A stretch of DNA of 64,000 nucleotides from Alligator mississippiensis (GCF_030867095.1 NC_081825.1:51512501-51576500), one strand, 5' to 3'; shown: positions 23,885-35,290, counted from the stretch's first letter. A program made the numbers and translations. The notes: generated from the letters alone by a model not told the origin.

Positions 23885-24650
23885 ACGTGTGGCGGGCTTG
23901 CCGATAACAGGGCAGCATGCCAGGCACGGAGAATTCCATTTGTGATAGGTTGAGCTTTTCCACCAATTGGCTAAGTGCTGGGCAGTCAGTTGGGCAGCCA
24001 TGCAGTCGGCGCATGGCCAGTGCAGAGAGGGACCTTAGGAGCTGCCTGAGGCAGCTCAGCTCCGCAACCCCTGGCAATTGTCTGGGAACTCAGAGCAGGG
24101 GATGCTGCACAGTGGGTCCCAAGCGGGGACTGAGACCCTGGGAGCCACTTGAGGCAGCTCAGGTCCTCCACCCCTGGCACATGGCCAGGATCTCGGTGCA
24201 CAGCTGGCCCCAGGTAGGGCGCCAAGCCCTAGGGCTAAGCCTCCAACTTTGAGCACAAGGCAAAGCCCTTGATGCACACAATGGTGCATGGGGCTATGAG
24301 CAGGAGGGTGGCCCAGAGGGAACCAGAGGCCCAGAAGGCTCCTGCTAAGCAAAGTTCAGCAAAGTGCCTGAAGGGTTGAGAACCCCCCGCCTGGGACCCC
24401 CCAGAGTCGTGAGTTACCTGGGAAAGGGGTTCCCCACAGGGGAGGGGGAAATTACCCTGGGTGGTGAGGCTGTTTATTGTAGGGGAAGCCTATGCTGAGG
24501 AAAGCTCCCGGGGTCTGACGTTTCAGTTGGAGGCATCCCTGTGGGTCACAGTGGGATTGAAGAGCACGGAGGATGTCCCCCTCCCACTGATTGCAGGAGT
24601 GCAGCCAATGCCCAGGATTGGCTTGGGCCCTGGCGAGGCTTACTGAGTTG
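23885..24650. repeat. G+C-rich block with an approx. 102-bp tandem duplication
   Basis: This block is far richer in G+C than its flanks. Two adjacent similar units start at about 24,030 (gaccttaggagctgcctgag) and 24,132 (gaccctgggagccacttgag). Both continue with 'gcagctcag', then 'acccctggca'. Overlapping open frames on both strands arise from the G+C richness and have no recognisable domain. Origin unknown: it may be the inside of an unidentified DNA transposon. Confidence 0.5.
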
Positions 24651-25244
24651 AATTAATCTGCTACTTTGGTTATATATCAGATTATATAATCGGATGCCTT
24701 ATATTTTTGTGATATAGCGCCATACATTTTGTGAGATAAATAATTTTTGTTTTGGATTCTGAACTGGAAAAGTCAGCATGAAGTTTAAGTCTGTCTTGGG
24801 CAAAGGGTGCTTATCCAACCCAGGAAGTCTGAGTGGAGAAACTGCTTCAAGTCTATTGGGTGAAACTTGATCTCATGCTAAAGTACCCATTTGTTTTACC
24901 AGTCACTCAAACATAAATGCCAAAAGCTGTTTATGGTGTAATGAAGAGAAGATCATGAAGAAAGAGCTTATGGAAAAAAGTCTGTTAGCATAATATTCAT
25001 TATTTATTTGTGTTACAGTAACACCTAGAAACCTCAGCCACACTGGCATACCATTGTGATAAGTGCTGTATGGACACATATTAAAAGACAATATAGTAGG
25101 AGACCTCTTCCCTGCAGGTTGCAATCTGAACTGGTAAAAATGAGAAAGGGACTAAAGCTGTAGAACTGAATCAGAGTCAGATTAAGGGTGAGATTCGCAT
25201 AAGGATTTGTATGTGGTGATACAGCAGGCAGTAGAAGTAACAAT
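24651..25244. other. Unannotated A+T-rich DNA
   Basis: No gene is supported. A TATA-rich piece (ttatatatcagattatataatc) lies at about 24,669. Composition changes sharply from the G+C-rich block on the left. Confidence 0.5.
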
Positions 25245-25700
25245 TTTTGTTTGATCTGGCCCCAGAACATGGCCTATGGCCCTGACCAAACAAAAGTATA
25301 TGGCTACAGACCACTTTAAAAGGTCCTGATCCCATAAAAATCTGAACCCTCATTGCATGGGGGTTCAGACGAACACACTCCAAAACAGAGCATGTCCTAT
25401 AACATGTGTCTGTGAGGCTCCCAGCCTATCATTGTTTTCAGAATGGGAGTGGGGAAAGGGAGAGGAGGGTGTTTGATTTGGGTTTTTTTCAGCAGGCCCT
25501 GGAGGGTGGGTCTGGTGGATTGGAGCCCCTCCCACCATGGGGGTGGGGTGATCCAACCCGCCCATCATGCTTTACAACGTCAGCGGGGACCCCCAAGAAT
25601 GAGCTGCTTCTGCTTCCTTTCCCCGCTCCCATTCTGAAAACAGTGACAGGCTGGGAGCCCACAGACACAAGTTACAGAACATGTTTCTATCTGTTCCCAG
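25245..25700. repeat. Foldback repeat, family shared with 28.8-29.8 kb
   Basis: Inverted arms: 'gtgtctgtgaggctcccagc..tgttttcagaatgggag' on the left (about 25,400-25,460) and 'ctcccattctgaaaacagtg..gctgggagcccacagac' on the right (about 25,627-25,672). The left flank (tttgatctggccccagaac, then 'gaccactttaaaaggtcctgatcc' and 'gaaccctcattgcatg') matches the start of the larger element at 28.83 kb in the same order. No transposase is seen, so this is a non-autonomous foldback element. Confidence 0.65.
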
Positions 25701-26009
25701 ACTGTTTCCTTTGCCTGAAAGTTAGGTGCTCAGTTCCGGGAGTGGAGTTCAGGCCAAACCCAGACTGGTGAAGCAGGTGTCTACATGAAAATTTAGGCAT
25801 CACGAAAAGTGATCCTGAATCCTGAAAAGTGATCCTTGTTTGATGCCACATAGGAAGGGAAAAACCCAGCAAAGATCACAGATAACCTGATCTGGAGAAA
25901 AATTCCTTCCCAACCTGAACTCTGCTGATCCCTTTGAACCCAAGTCTGAGCAAGGTGTGAGCAAGACATATGCAGGCATAACTAATATTCTTGGTTCCTA
26001 GATATGCTA

Positions 26010-26390
26010 CCTTGTCTGTCCTAAAAGAGATTTTATTGGATTGTGACCTTTTATTCAGGACATTCAGATCCTCCTGAAATAGTAACCTACACTTTTGATT
26101 ATGAATTGCTCCACCAAGTTCTGTCTCCTGCAAACTTTACCAGCAAAGACTGTGTATCATCCTCGAGAATCAAGTTAACTTTTTATAGGTATTAAATAGC
26201 ACTGGATCAAGAATCTACCATTGGGAATGCTGCTAGAAACAGCAGCATTCCCTCTTTGATCTCTCCTCATTAACAAAATCTGGAGATCTGTCATGGAGCC
26301 AATTTTTAGTTCCTCAAACTGTGACCTATTATTTAATATAATGCTGAGTAGTTTGAAGATGTCAAATATTATCACTGTTTTCACTTTTTA
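26010..26390 (-). mobile_element. Old CR1-group LINE fragment (reverse transcriptase region)
   Basis: Read on the minus strand, 'gatattaaatagcactggatcaagaa' corresponds to the segment before the GVPQGS motif in CR1-group elements, and 'tttgcaggagacagaacttgg'-type words to the region around the active site. The order matches the reptile/bird consensus I remember ('..ctgcaaactttac..tattaaatagcactggatc..gccaatttttag'). The fragment is far more decayed than the other CR1 copies here and has no open frame. Confidence 0.5.
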
Positions 26391-28825
26391 GAGTAAAAGA
26401 ACTATCTGTATTTGCAAAACAGTAGTTTCAGAGGAAAGGAAATGCTACCTAGTGTATTTCAAATGCCAAGTCTCTGTAACAGTAAGCAACCAGATCAGAT
26501 TGAGACCATCAGAAAAAGCAACTAAAAATGCCCATCTTGTCTGTGGCATTGCCACAACTGTTCCAGGAACAAGACATTTCAAAGAGTGAAATGTTGGTAG
26601 AAACAGAAGAATATAAATGGCAGCTACTAAGCATTGTCTTTTGATGTTGACAAATCAGTCCCTTGTAATGTTATGTTCATGTTTATGCTGTGGCAAATAA
26701 CCCAATTTGCATGAATGAATGAATAAACCAAATAAACTCTGAGACTGTTTATTATACTGATAATTTGTAAAGGTGAGAGTTTATGAACATACATGAAACT
26801 GCTAAATAATAAAGTTGGAATTATGTTGTCACGCAAGCATGAAGCCAGAACTTTGCCTTCCCCATGGATATGGGACCACCAACCTTTTAATACGTTGCCA
26901 GCCACATGTTGCCAACCCCTTCTCTGGATCATCTTTCTGAGATGGCTAACTCTCTCCATTGACTGCATGGGGATCCCCGATGTCTGCCCCTGCCAATTTG
27001 AATCACCACCAACTAGAAAGTGTGTGATTCTGAGGCACTGCAATGTCTAAGTGAAGGTGCCTATCAGAATGGTTTTGATTTAGCTATACGTTCTTTTGTC
27101 TTCAATCTCTTAAAGGATCTTATTCAAAGCCCATCAATGAAAAGATTTCAATGAGCTTTGCTTAGAGCCAGCCCCTAACCATATTGGTGTCTCTTCTGAT
27201 TTTGGGGAATTTCCAGTACCCGCATTTAAACTTCCAAGCCCTCTCAGGGTTGGCCTGCTCTTAAAAGGTTGGTGCTACATCTGTACTTGTTAGATGTGTA
27301 AAAAATGTCCCCTAACCAACACTACTATGGCAGAAAAATCTCAAGTATAGATACAGTTATACTGACAAAAATGTTCTTTGAAGTCTTAGTTCCTTTTACT
27401 TGGATAACTTGTATAAATTATACCAACAAGAAATCTCTTCCACTTGTATATAAAATATCTCAGTTAGGAAGGTTCGGCACTCTACTGGCAAACTCTTTCT
27501 GGTGGAAACAAGGTCTCAGCAAGGGGATGTTTAGTCTCTAATCATATGAGACTATTCAAGATGTTCCCTTTTTTTTACAATCTTTACTAAAAAGTCCTAT
27601 TTTTAGGATCTTTCAGTATTTTGCATTATAGCGTAACCTCTTTTAACAAAACTCCAATTAACTGAGGAATAATGGTTTTCTGTTAATGACGACTGTCAAT
27701 GACTTGATTTAAGCTGTAAGCTGATCTGGAATTTATTTAATAAAGTGTCTATTATTTGCAGAAAACTGCTGAGTAAGCCTGCTCATTTGTTTAATGCTAC
27801 CCTATAGCTAAGAACACTATAATCATGCAGGCTTATTCATATGTTCAACTGTGCAGATTTGCAAAAAGATGAGTACCAGTCTGCAACTTTGCTAAACAGC
27901 CCCAATATACTAGTATAAGTCAGAAGTTTAAAAGCCCCCAGTGCAGACAAACTCAACATTCATTACCTCCTGTAACCTACCTACATGTACTCTGCAACCC
28001 ACCTCTAACCTCAGTTGCTTTGGACTGGGGAGTAGAAAGACTTTGCAAATATACCTGAAGGTCAAGATGCAGGAACTCTTATCAGTAAGGCAAATGTGTT
28101 CCAGAGCTTTACTGGAAATGCCATTCATCTCCTGGATTAACCTGGCAACTGCCAGTTCAAATATGTCAACTGACTTAATTGTCTTCTGTTTATATAGTGC
28201 CAGTACGTGAAGGCTGATCTCAACTGACAACAGAGTATTGCAACAGGAGAGAAGCTGTCATGAAAATAAACATTTCTATACGCTCCTATACATTCTAGTC
28301 CACATTCCTGAAATATTGGGCCAAATCCTGACCTTTCCTTTTGTAGGACAATGGAAACAGAACAGTACCTTGCCAGAGGCACCTTAACACTCAGTGCCAT
28401 CCAGGTGGCTCGCACAAAGTTTCCTATTCTCCCTTTGTCTCTACCCATTGGTCACAGATTCTTAACATCACAGCAATAGGGAGCTTATGACTGATTCTTA
28501 AAACTATCAGCTAAGGAAAAACATCAGGAAACATAGACACAGATATAAATATAGAAAAAACAGAGAAAAGCATAGGTCTCACAGAAAAAGAACATTTTAT
28601 AAGAAGGAAAAATCTGTAAATCTAAAAAATAAACCACTGCAGATGATATACACAGTGCTGTCAGGGAGACTCTTGCACAGTCTCAGATTACACCATTGTG
28701 TCTATATAAATGACATGGCTAGTCTAACAATTGCTTTTCCTTCCCAGGATAATGCAAGCAGTGATTCTGTCCTTCTCTTTCCTGAAGATTGAAGAAACAG
28801 TTGAGGTTCTGACCACTCAGGGCAC
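26391..28825. other. Unannotated DNA
   Basis: No gene is supported; open frames up to 138 codons lack domains. The segment near 27,640-27,700 (cctcttttaacaaaactccaattaactgag) may be part of an old DNA transposon, but I found no matching terminus. Confidence 0.5.
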
Positions 28826-28831
28826 AGAGAG

Positions 28832-29789
28832 AAGTGACAATTTTCACCTGATCTGGCCCCTGAAAACTCTCTACAGCTCTGACCTAACACAAGTGCACAG
28901 CTACAGAGCACTTAAAAGAGCCTGATCCTGAGACAATCTAAACCCTCATTACCCTCAAGTAGAGCGCTTTCACTAACTTGTGTCTGCACACACCAGGAGC
29001 AGGGCTGGGCTGATGCAGCCTAGCCCTGCTCCCAGTGCTGTTTTCAGAATGGGAGAGGGGAAAGGCGGTGGAGGGAGCTCACTTTTGGGGGTGCCCAGCC
29101 AGCAATGGAGGGTGGGGTAGGTGGATTGGAGTCCCTGCAAGGTGAGGGGCTCTGATCCACCCCCACCCCCCACTCCAGTGCAGACTGGGGAAACCCAAGC
29201 GGACCGAGACGGTACTTGTGGCCGGTGGGGGTGGGTGGGGGGAGCAGAGCAAGGAGAAGAGGCTGCAGAGACACAGCCTGTCTCTGGATTGGCTCCAAAT
29301 TGGAAGTCGATCCCCCACTGTCCTGACCCAACAGCTAACATCTATTGGATTGGGAGGATAGGTCTAACTCATGGCATTTTCTGTGAAGTGCCACAAGTTA
29401 GACTAGGGAACTGCATTTCTGTCTGCACCCTCAGTGTTTTTCCCCCAGCCCTGTGAGGAGGAGCACAAGTTAAACTTCAAGTCAGACTTCTTGGCTCATA
29501 GCCAAGCTTCAAACTTGTCCTTGTGAACCAAGCAGCCATAAGCAATCTTTCCTATTTCCCTGTGAATTCAGGCCCTCCAGCTCTTGTTTTGAAATGCCAT
29601 CACAAGGAGAAATGGAAAGTTTATACAAGTGCTTTTCAGGGAAGCTACTAAACACCTTTAAATTAATTTTGCACTCAGCTTGAGGGCAATGAGGGTTCAC
29701 ATTGTTGCAAGATTGGGCCCTTTTAAAGTGCTATGTAGCTGTGCACTTGAGTTAGGTCACGGCTGTAGAGTGCTTTCAGGGGCCAGATT
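28832..29789. mobile_element. Approx. 0.95-kb foldback DNA element
   Basis: The left arm 'gatctggcccctgaaaac..tacagctctgacctaacac..agctacagagcacttaaaag..aaccctcattaccctcaag' is mirrored at 29,678-29,789 as 'cttgagggcaatgagggttc..cttttaaagtgctatgtagctg..gttaggtcacggctgtagag..ggggccagatta'. The arms exceed 110 bp. The middle is G+C rich with a smaller palindrome (ccacccccacccccc / ggtgggggtgggtgg). The right end abuts the 5'-truncated end of a CR1 copy. No transposase gene. Confidence 0.75.
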
Positions 29790-30224
29790 AGGCGCCACAC
29801 TTCAAGAAGGATGTGGAGAAGCTTGAGAGAGTCCACAGAAGAGCCACTCATATGCTTAGAAACCTGAAGAGCAAGCCATATGAGAAAAGGCTGACAGATA
29901 TCAGACAGAGAAGACTTTGGGGGGATTTGGTGGCAGCATACAAATATATCAGGGGTGAGCATCAGAGGCTAGGTGAACAACTATTCACTGAAGTACCCCA
30001 GGGGAAAACCAAGAGCAACAGTCATAAACTCCTAGAAGAAGGTTCCAGACTGGATATAAGGAAAAACTTCTTCACGGTTCATGTGACCAAGCTGTGGAAT
30101 AGACTCCCAGCAGGGGCAGCGCAGGCGCCTACCCTGGAGATCTTCAAAAGGAGACTGGACACACACCTTGCTGGGGTTATTTGACCCAGGCAGTCTTCCT
30201 GCCCAGAGCAGGGGGGCTGGACCC

Positions 30225-31950
30225 TGTCACCTGTCAGCTCTGTGTTCTTGGGGAACCTCGGCACAGGGCACAGCCTGTCTGACTCACAAAGGACTCCCTT
30301 GAACAAGAACTGATTAGAGGAAGGACTTACAAAAGACAATGCAGATGCAGTGGGAGATGCACCTAAAGCCCTCCAGACAAGGTTGATAGGAGTGAAGCAA
30401 CTCCTCTGGTCTCATTTATATTGGAGATTAAAACCAGATGACAACTCATTTGCATAGGAGATACACCTTCATTAGCATGCAGGATGGAGAACAGAGACTC
30501 CAAGGCAAGGACCGCACTGAATTCCAGGATCAGAGAAGTAGGGAAGCATGGCATGATGGGGGATCTCTGCTCCAAGTGCTAATCAACCCACATCTGCACA
30601 CACCTAGCTCAGCATTTATCAGACCAATTCTAGTAACGACTCCTTTATTGATACCCAAAACACTGAATCTGCCTGTCTGTATTGTGAGCTCCCTCAGAAT
30701 AATGCCACCCATAGCCAGGAGTGATCAGTTCCTATTATCCAGCATATGAACCATTGTTTACCCCTAAACAAACCTAGTGTTCTCCCTTGAGCCATAGTTA
30801 GTTCTCTACAAAAACCCCTACCCAAGCTCAAGCCTCTGTCCTCGTGCTCTCCCTTCCCTAAGTCCTGCAGCAGTTCTATTCTTTTTTCTGCCTGGAATCC
30901 CTTCATCGATCATGCTGGGGACTCTGCCTGTCTGCAAGCTCCCACAAACACCTGGGAACCTCGACTGGTTCAAGCTCTGCTGAGTGGTGAGACCCCAACT
31001 CTCTCTCTCTCTGACTCCAGGAACCTGACTTTTGCTTTTCAGGGATACTCCAGGCACAGCTTTCTAAACCTGACTTTTGCTAATCAAATAAGAGCTAGGC
31101 TTATGTAATATTCTACCTGTTTTATTTGTCTCTCTTGTATGTCTATTACTACTGGTATCATCATAAGTTCATATACCTGGCAATAAATAACTTTTATGGT
31201 CAAGCTAGTTGTTATACTCTCTCTGAACCTCACTTACTCTTCCTTCCCCTCGACCTCCCCATTTGCTCTGTGGCAACGCTTTTTTTACCTAAGCCAAAGA
31301 TCCCTGTAATGCCCAAAACTACAGTGGAGTCTGCTCATCAAGGGAGTTACTACTAGGACCATTGTGACAAGAGATGGGGATGTGTTGAGTTTTGAGGCAC
31401 ATGAGGGTATCAGCTGAAAGTGCTGATTGGAACCAGCCTGCTCAGACGAACTCTGATAGTGTGTGTGCATGTGTCTAACTGTATATATTATTGTCCTGCT
31501 GAAAAAAGGGATAAACTGAGTTCAAGGCACATGAGGGTGTCATTCTCTCAATGCTGAATAGCATGGCCTGACTCAGATGCGCTCTGTTAACCCATGTGTT
31601 TTGTGTCCAACTGCATTTTATCGTTGTCCTGATGAACTGAGTTCAGGGCATACGAGGGTGTTAGCCTGTCAATGCTAAATAACCCAGCCTGGCTCAGGCA
31701 TGTTCTGTTAACCTGTGTGTATGTGCGTATATGTGTTTGACTGATTCAGTTGGTTGGAGGAACCCAGCCCCATTGAAACTGAGTCCTGCAAGAAAGCTCC
31801 ACTGGGAGTGAGGACTTGCAGAAGGGAGAGATACAGCTCCATATAGAAACACAAGTAACACAAGCAGCACAGTGATAGAACTATAGAGACCCCAGAAACG
31901 TATCCCTAGTAAATGAGCACACTACAAAGTGACGGGCAAATCTGGTGACA
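30225..31950. mobile_element. Probable solo LTR (1.73 kb) inserted in CR1
   Basis: The segment begins TGTCACC and ends GGTGACA, a perfect 7-bp inverted terminus with the TG..CA form of retroviral-type LTRs. It interrupts a CR1 tail, with flanks ACCC (30,221-30,224) and ACCT (31,951-31,954) that may be a decayed 4-bp target duplication. There is no gag, pol or env sequence, so a solo LTR is the simplest reading. AATAAA occurs on the plus strand near 31,183 and TTTATT near 31,115, so orientation is unsettled. The length is large for an LTR; internal repeats contribute. Confidence 0.6.
31384..31745. repeat. Three approx. 120-bp tandem repeats inside the LTR-like element
   Basis: Three successive units share the order 'gagtt(t/c)..aggca(c/t)a(t/c)gagggt', 'caatgct..', 'gcctg(g)ctcag', 'ctgttaacc.tgtgt' and 'tgtc.aactg..tttat..tgtcctg'. 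They start near 31,388, 31,518 and 31,637. They diverge by roughly a quarter of positions by eye. Tandem repeats in the control region are common in LTRs. Confidence 0.65.
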
Positions 31951-32007
31951 ACCTGATGATCTCACAAGGTCCCTTCCACCCCTAAACTTCTGTGAATCCA
32001 TGAATAT

Positions 32008-33155
32008 GTTGTGTATGACAATATAGGTAGATAGGTAAAAGGTTAAGAGCTAGATCTCCCCTGAATTTTCTGAGCAGGTGTTACTGCTACTGTTTTATTA
32101 TTTCTCCAGAAAAATGAATGGTCTTTCAGCAATAGAAGCTGGCACTAGCTTCCCAGAAGCTGAATTCTGAGAGCATAAAGTAGGACTCTGAGAACATAGT
32201 GCCCTTTTGAATGTATTAAAAGCATTGTTTTAAAATTATGTGAACAGATGTTTTACAGTAAACTCTATTTTTTTACCAGTGGCCTGCAGAAGCAATATAC
32301 TCAGAAACCTCAGGTTACAGGTGAATAACTTTGCCTTCCCACAACTGAATCACACTGTACAATGTTGATATAATTCCTCTGACTGCCACTATAATCAAAA
32401 GGGAGAATACCATATTCTTTTCCTATTACAGGTACACTTGTGTTGTACTCTGTTCAGCTTTCCTGCCAGAATTCAGGGAGAAGAATTAAACTGCTATTCC
32501 AGACCATTTATGAGTGTAACTCTGCAACCATGCTGTGTACCGCATGCCCATTGAGTTCTGTGGTAGTTCAGGTTCTGTAGGAACCTCTATAAATATTGCA
32601 GGTAAAAAGTATGTGGTAACTCCTGAAATTATGCTATCATGAACTTGGCAGAAAAAAGAGGTAGTCTGAGAACAGGACTGGAAACCAAAAACCCTGGTGT
32701 TCTAATTCTTTGTGAGTGAGCTCTGTCTATTTCTCTATGAGGTTTTGCTATATCACATTACCTCACTGTCACAGTTTTCCTATCTAAGAATGGGGATAGT
32801 AACAGACATTTGCCTCATGCTGTGAGAAGGTGGGCGAGATTAAACCATGGGCTACAGACCTGCACAGTGAAGAAAAATACCCTTACTTGGGTTACCCTTA
32901 CTTGGCTCTAGCTGCACAGTAACTTGGACCACAAGCCTGCTTCATTGCTCCCTGGAGCAGATAGACATGGAATGGGCAGAGTCCTGGCTCTATGCTCATA
33001 TTAACTGGTCAGGGTAACTAAGCAATGTGATTGAAGGAAATAACTATCACCATTATGAATAAGAAGGCAGCTAGAAGGGTATTGTCCATCTTTAAATCAT
33101 AGCTGTTTCCCTATTATGATGTTCTCAGTACAGCCTAGCTACATATTGACCTTTA
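32008..33155. other. Unannotated A+T-rich DNA
   Basis: No gene or repeat family was recognised. A (TAGA)-like run (ataggtagataggtaaaagg) occurs near 32,023. Confidence 0.5.
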
Positions 33156-33157
33156 CT

Positions 33158-33715
33158 GGGTGCATCTACATGTAGAAATGTTCCAGGGTGGGTTTATTCT
33201 AGAGTAGTTTACTCTAGAGTAAACTCATCCTGGGCAGGCATCTATATATATATGGGGAAGCAGAAGCAAATTTGCTGGTTGTGGTAACAGTCTGCTCCAG
33301 CCCCCACCAGCCATGTACCAGCCCCCCAGGGGCTGGCAGGGAGCATGGACCCAAGAGACAGTTGTCCCCTGGTGGGGGCTTGGAGATTGCTCCTTGCCCC
33401 TGACAGCTACCTGTTGCCAGGGCAGGTTCCACCACCGGAGCCCAGGTGGGGACAATGTCCCTCTGCCCCAGCAGCAGGAACAATCATCTCCCAGCCCCCG
33501 CTCCACATTTGTGATTGCAGAGCAGGGCCTGGGAGACGATTGTTCCTGCTGCTGGAGAAGGGGGACATTGTCCCCACCCAAGCTTCAGTGGCAGAGGCTG
33601 CCCCGGCAGCTGGCAGCTCCTGGGGGCAGGAAGCAATCTCCCGCCCCCTGCTGTGTAGCTAGCCAGGAGCAAATGTGTTCCCAGTTGGCTGTCTACATGT
33701 GCTGTACTGCACAGT
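33158..33715. mobile_element. Large palindromic G+C-rich foldback element
   Basis: Arms of about 120 bp (33,381-33,503 and 33,525-33,642) are near-perfect inverted copies around a loop of about 20 bp. Examples are 'gtggggacaatgtccctctg' with 'gggggacattgtccccacc', and 'cagcagcaggaacaatcatc' with 'gacgattgttcctgctgctg'. The outer parts contain 'gcatctacatgtagaaatg' at the left and 'gctgtctacatgtgctgtac' at the right, suggesting the true ends. The open frames on both strands are products of the palindrome, not genes. Confidence 0.7.
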
Positions 33716-33959
33716 ATTGTATTTACAGGTAGCAAATTTACTCACAATTGGAGCAAATTACTACTCTTTAAGTGTCTGTATGTGTTGATAGTGACTCTTA
33801 CTGTGCAATAATTTGCTCTAATCTTGAGTAAAGCATCTTGTGCCCACTGTATCCTTGAGCTCAAGGCTCAAGTGCAAAGGATTGCTTTTAATTAGGACTG
33901 GAAAGAAAGTGGGGAATCTTAACTTGTAATTTATAGAGAGATTTAATTTGAGCAACATT
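33716..33959. other. Possible remnant of a CACTGTGCA-type MITE
   Basis: The segment holds 'tactgcacagtattg', 'gtagcaaatttactcac', 'gagcaaattactactc' and 'ttactgtgcaataatttgctc'. These are alternating inverted words like those of the repeats at 14.0 and 40.7 kb. It may be the right part of the neighbouring foldback element or a separate one. Confidence 0.35.
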
Positions 33960-33967
33960 GCTCTTCT

Positions 33968-34246
33968 CAGTGCTGTAGCAAGGTGGGGGTCGAGCAGGGC
34001 GACTGCCCCGGGTGTCAAAGCAAAGGGGCACCAACAGGCACTGCCCAGCCAGGATGGGGTGCAGGACAGAGCCGCAAGTGGCTCATTCGGGGAGGCGTGG
34101 GGATGTGGGGAGGGCAGCTCCTGCCGCTGCATGCACTCCTGGGCAAGCATGACGGGGCATGTGCCCCCCAGATCTATGTGGGGAGTGAGGGCAGGCTGCC
34201 ACTGTGGGCTTTGCCCCAGGCACCAAACTTTGTTGCTACACTACTG
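33968..34246. mobile_element. hAT-type MITE with perfect 8-bp target duplication
   Basis: The left terminus is cagtgctgtagcaaggtggg and the right terminus is ttgttgctacactactg, imperfect inverted repeats. GCTCTTCT flanks the element on both sides (33,960-33,967 and 34,247-34,254), an exact 8-bp duplication as hAT transposases make. The inside ('gactgccccgggtgtcaaag', 'ccccaggcaccaaac') resembles the element at 60.49 kb. Non-coding. Confidence 0.88.
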
Positions 34247-34611
34247 GCTCTTCTGACAGGTATGTGGCACATTTACAGCTAACATGCCACTCCCATAAAA
34301 TACACAAACCACAGGGTATGTAGGTACATCTGTCACGAACAGGTTGTGATCAGATAAAGCAAGTAAATAAAAGTTCATAAAACTCTCTCTCTCTCTCTCT
34401 TTTTTTAGCTCTAGAAGCCTGATTAGCAAGAATCTTTTGTATAACTTTTTGGTCCTCAGCACAGGAATAGAAAGTAACCAACCTAAAGATGTTGTAAATC
34501 TAAAGGATGGTTAGTTTTGTTTTGTTTTAATGTTTTTAAAGTGATTCAAAGCAATGTTCAGGTATCTGTCACCTAACCACTCCAAGTAATAAAGTGATTG
34601 CAGCCACACAC

Positions 34612-34670
34612 ATGGTCAGATTCAGGATTTCAAAAAGGGGGTTCAGGAACAGTGACCTCCCACCCCACCT

Positions 34671-34713
<43 letters not shown>

Positions 34714-35282
34714 CACATAAAATTCTTCCCTCCATTCTCCCTGCTCAGTGGCATATCCCTCCCTTCCCCTTCTCTCATAGTCTCCCCCACCTACTACTGC
34801 CACTGTCCCCAGCTGACCCCTGGGTATGGGGGCAGGGGTCCAGGCTGCTTCTGCCTTGCTCCAGCCAGGGTATATGTTGAGTCAGGCTCAGCTAACAACA
34901 GCATGGGTAGCTGGTGGGTTTTCTTCCTTGGTAAGTTGGCAGGGAACACTTGGGGAGACTGGGCAGGGAGAAGGAACATGCCTACTGCTGTCTTTGTCCC
35001 TAGGTGAGCCCAGCTCCATGTAGAGCCCAGCTGGAGCAAGCAGAAGGGGGTCTACGGTTCCCCCTGGTGCTGCCCCTGCCCCCAGGACAGCAGCAGTATT
35101 GGGTGAAGGAGTAAGGGAGCGGATGGGAAGGAGGCTTGCTGCTAAGCACAGAGGGGAAGGAAGGCAGGGATTCTTACTTGCTTCAGGGACTTAAAAAAAG
35201 TCTGGGCTGCTGCTTCCACAGCATGCTTGATTGAAAGGTGGGTGCATCCATTCCACTGTACCCCACCCAGATCTGCGCCTGG
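34612..35282. mobile_element. Probable hAT-type non-autonomous element
   Basis: The left end 'atggtcagattcaggatttc' and the reverse complement of the right end, 'ccaggcgcagatctgggtgg', share a degenerate CAGAT-centred terminus. Flanks ccacacac (34,604-34,611) and ccacacaa (35,283-35,290) match at seven of eight positions. It contains the (CA)n run listed separately and a G+C-rich middle without recognisable protein. The (CA)n-like flank makes the duplication less certain. Confidence 0.45.
34672..34711. repeat. (CA)20 microsatellite
   Basis: A pure CA run of 40 bases lies within the surrounding hAT-like element. A (CT)n run at 34,384-34,400 lies a little upstream. Confidence 0.97.
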
Positions 35283-35290
35283 CCACACAA

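Larger units (their letters stand above)
29790..32007 (+). mobile_element. CR1 LINE 3' part, split by an LTR-like insertion
   Basis: The left piece (29,790-30,224) encodes the CR1 C terminus: 'PHFKKDVEKLERVHRRATHML', 'RRLWGDLVAAYKYIRGEH', '[20 protein letters not shown]' and 'FKRRLDTHLAGVI' (long runs broken here). It then reads 'caggggggctggaccc'. The missing 3' end resumes at 31,951: acctgatgatctcacaaggtcccttcc and a 'gaatccatgaat' tail. The two pieces belong to one CR1 copy interrupted by 1.7 kb of unrelated sequence. Confidence 0.85.

Noticed and set aside
24056..24352. Open frames of about 100 codons on both strands
   Set aside because: High G+C content removes stop codons; the sequence is tandemly repeated and has no domain.
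33225..33735. Overlapping open frames of 80-140 codons on both strands
   Set aside because: They are read through the two arms of a palindrome, so each frame has a mirror on the other strand; not genes.
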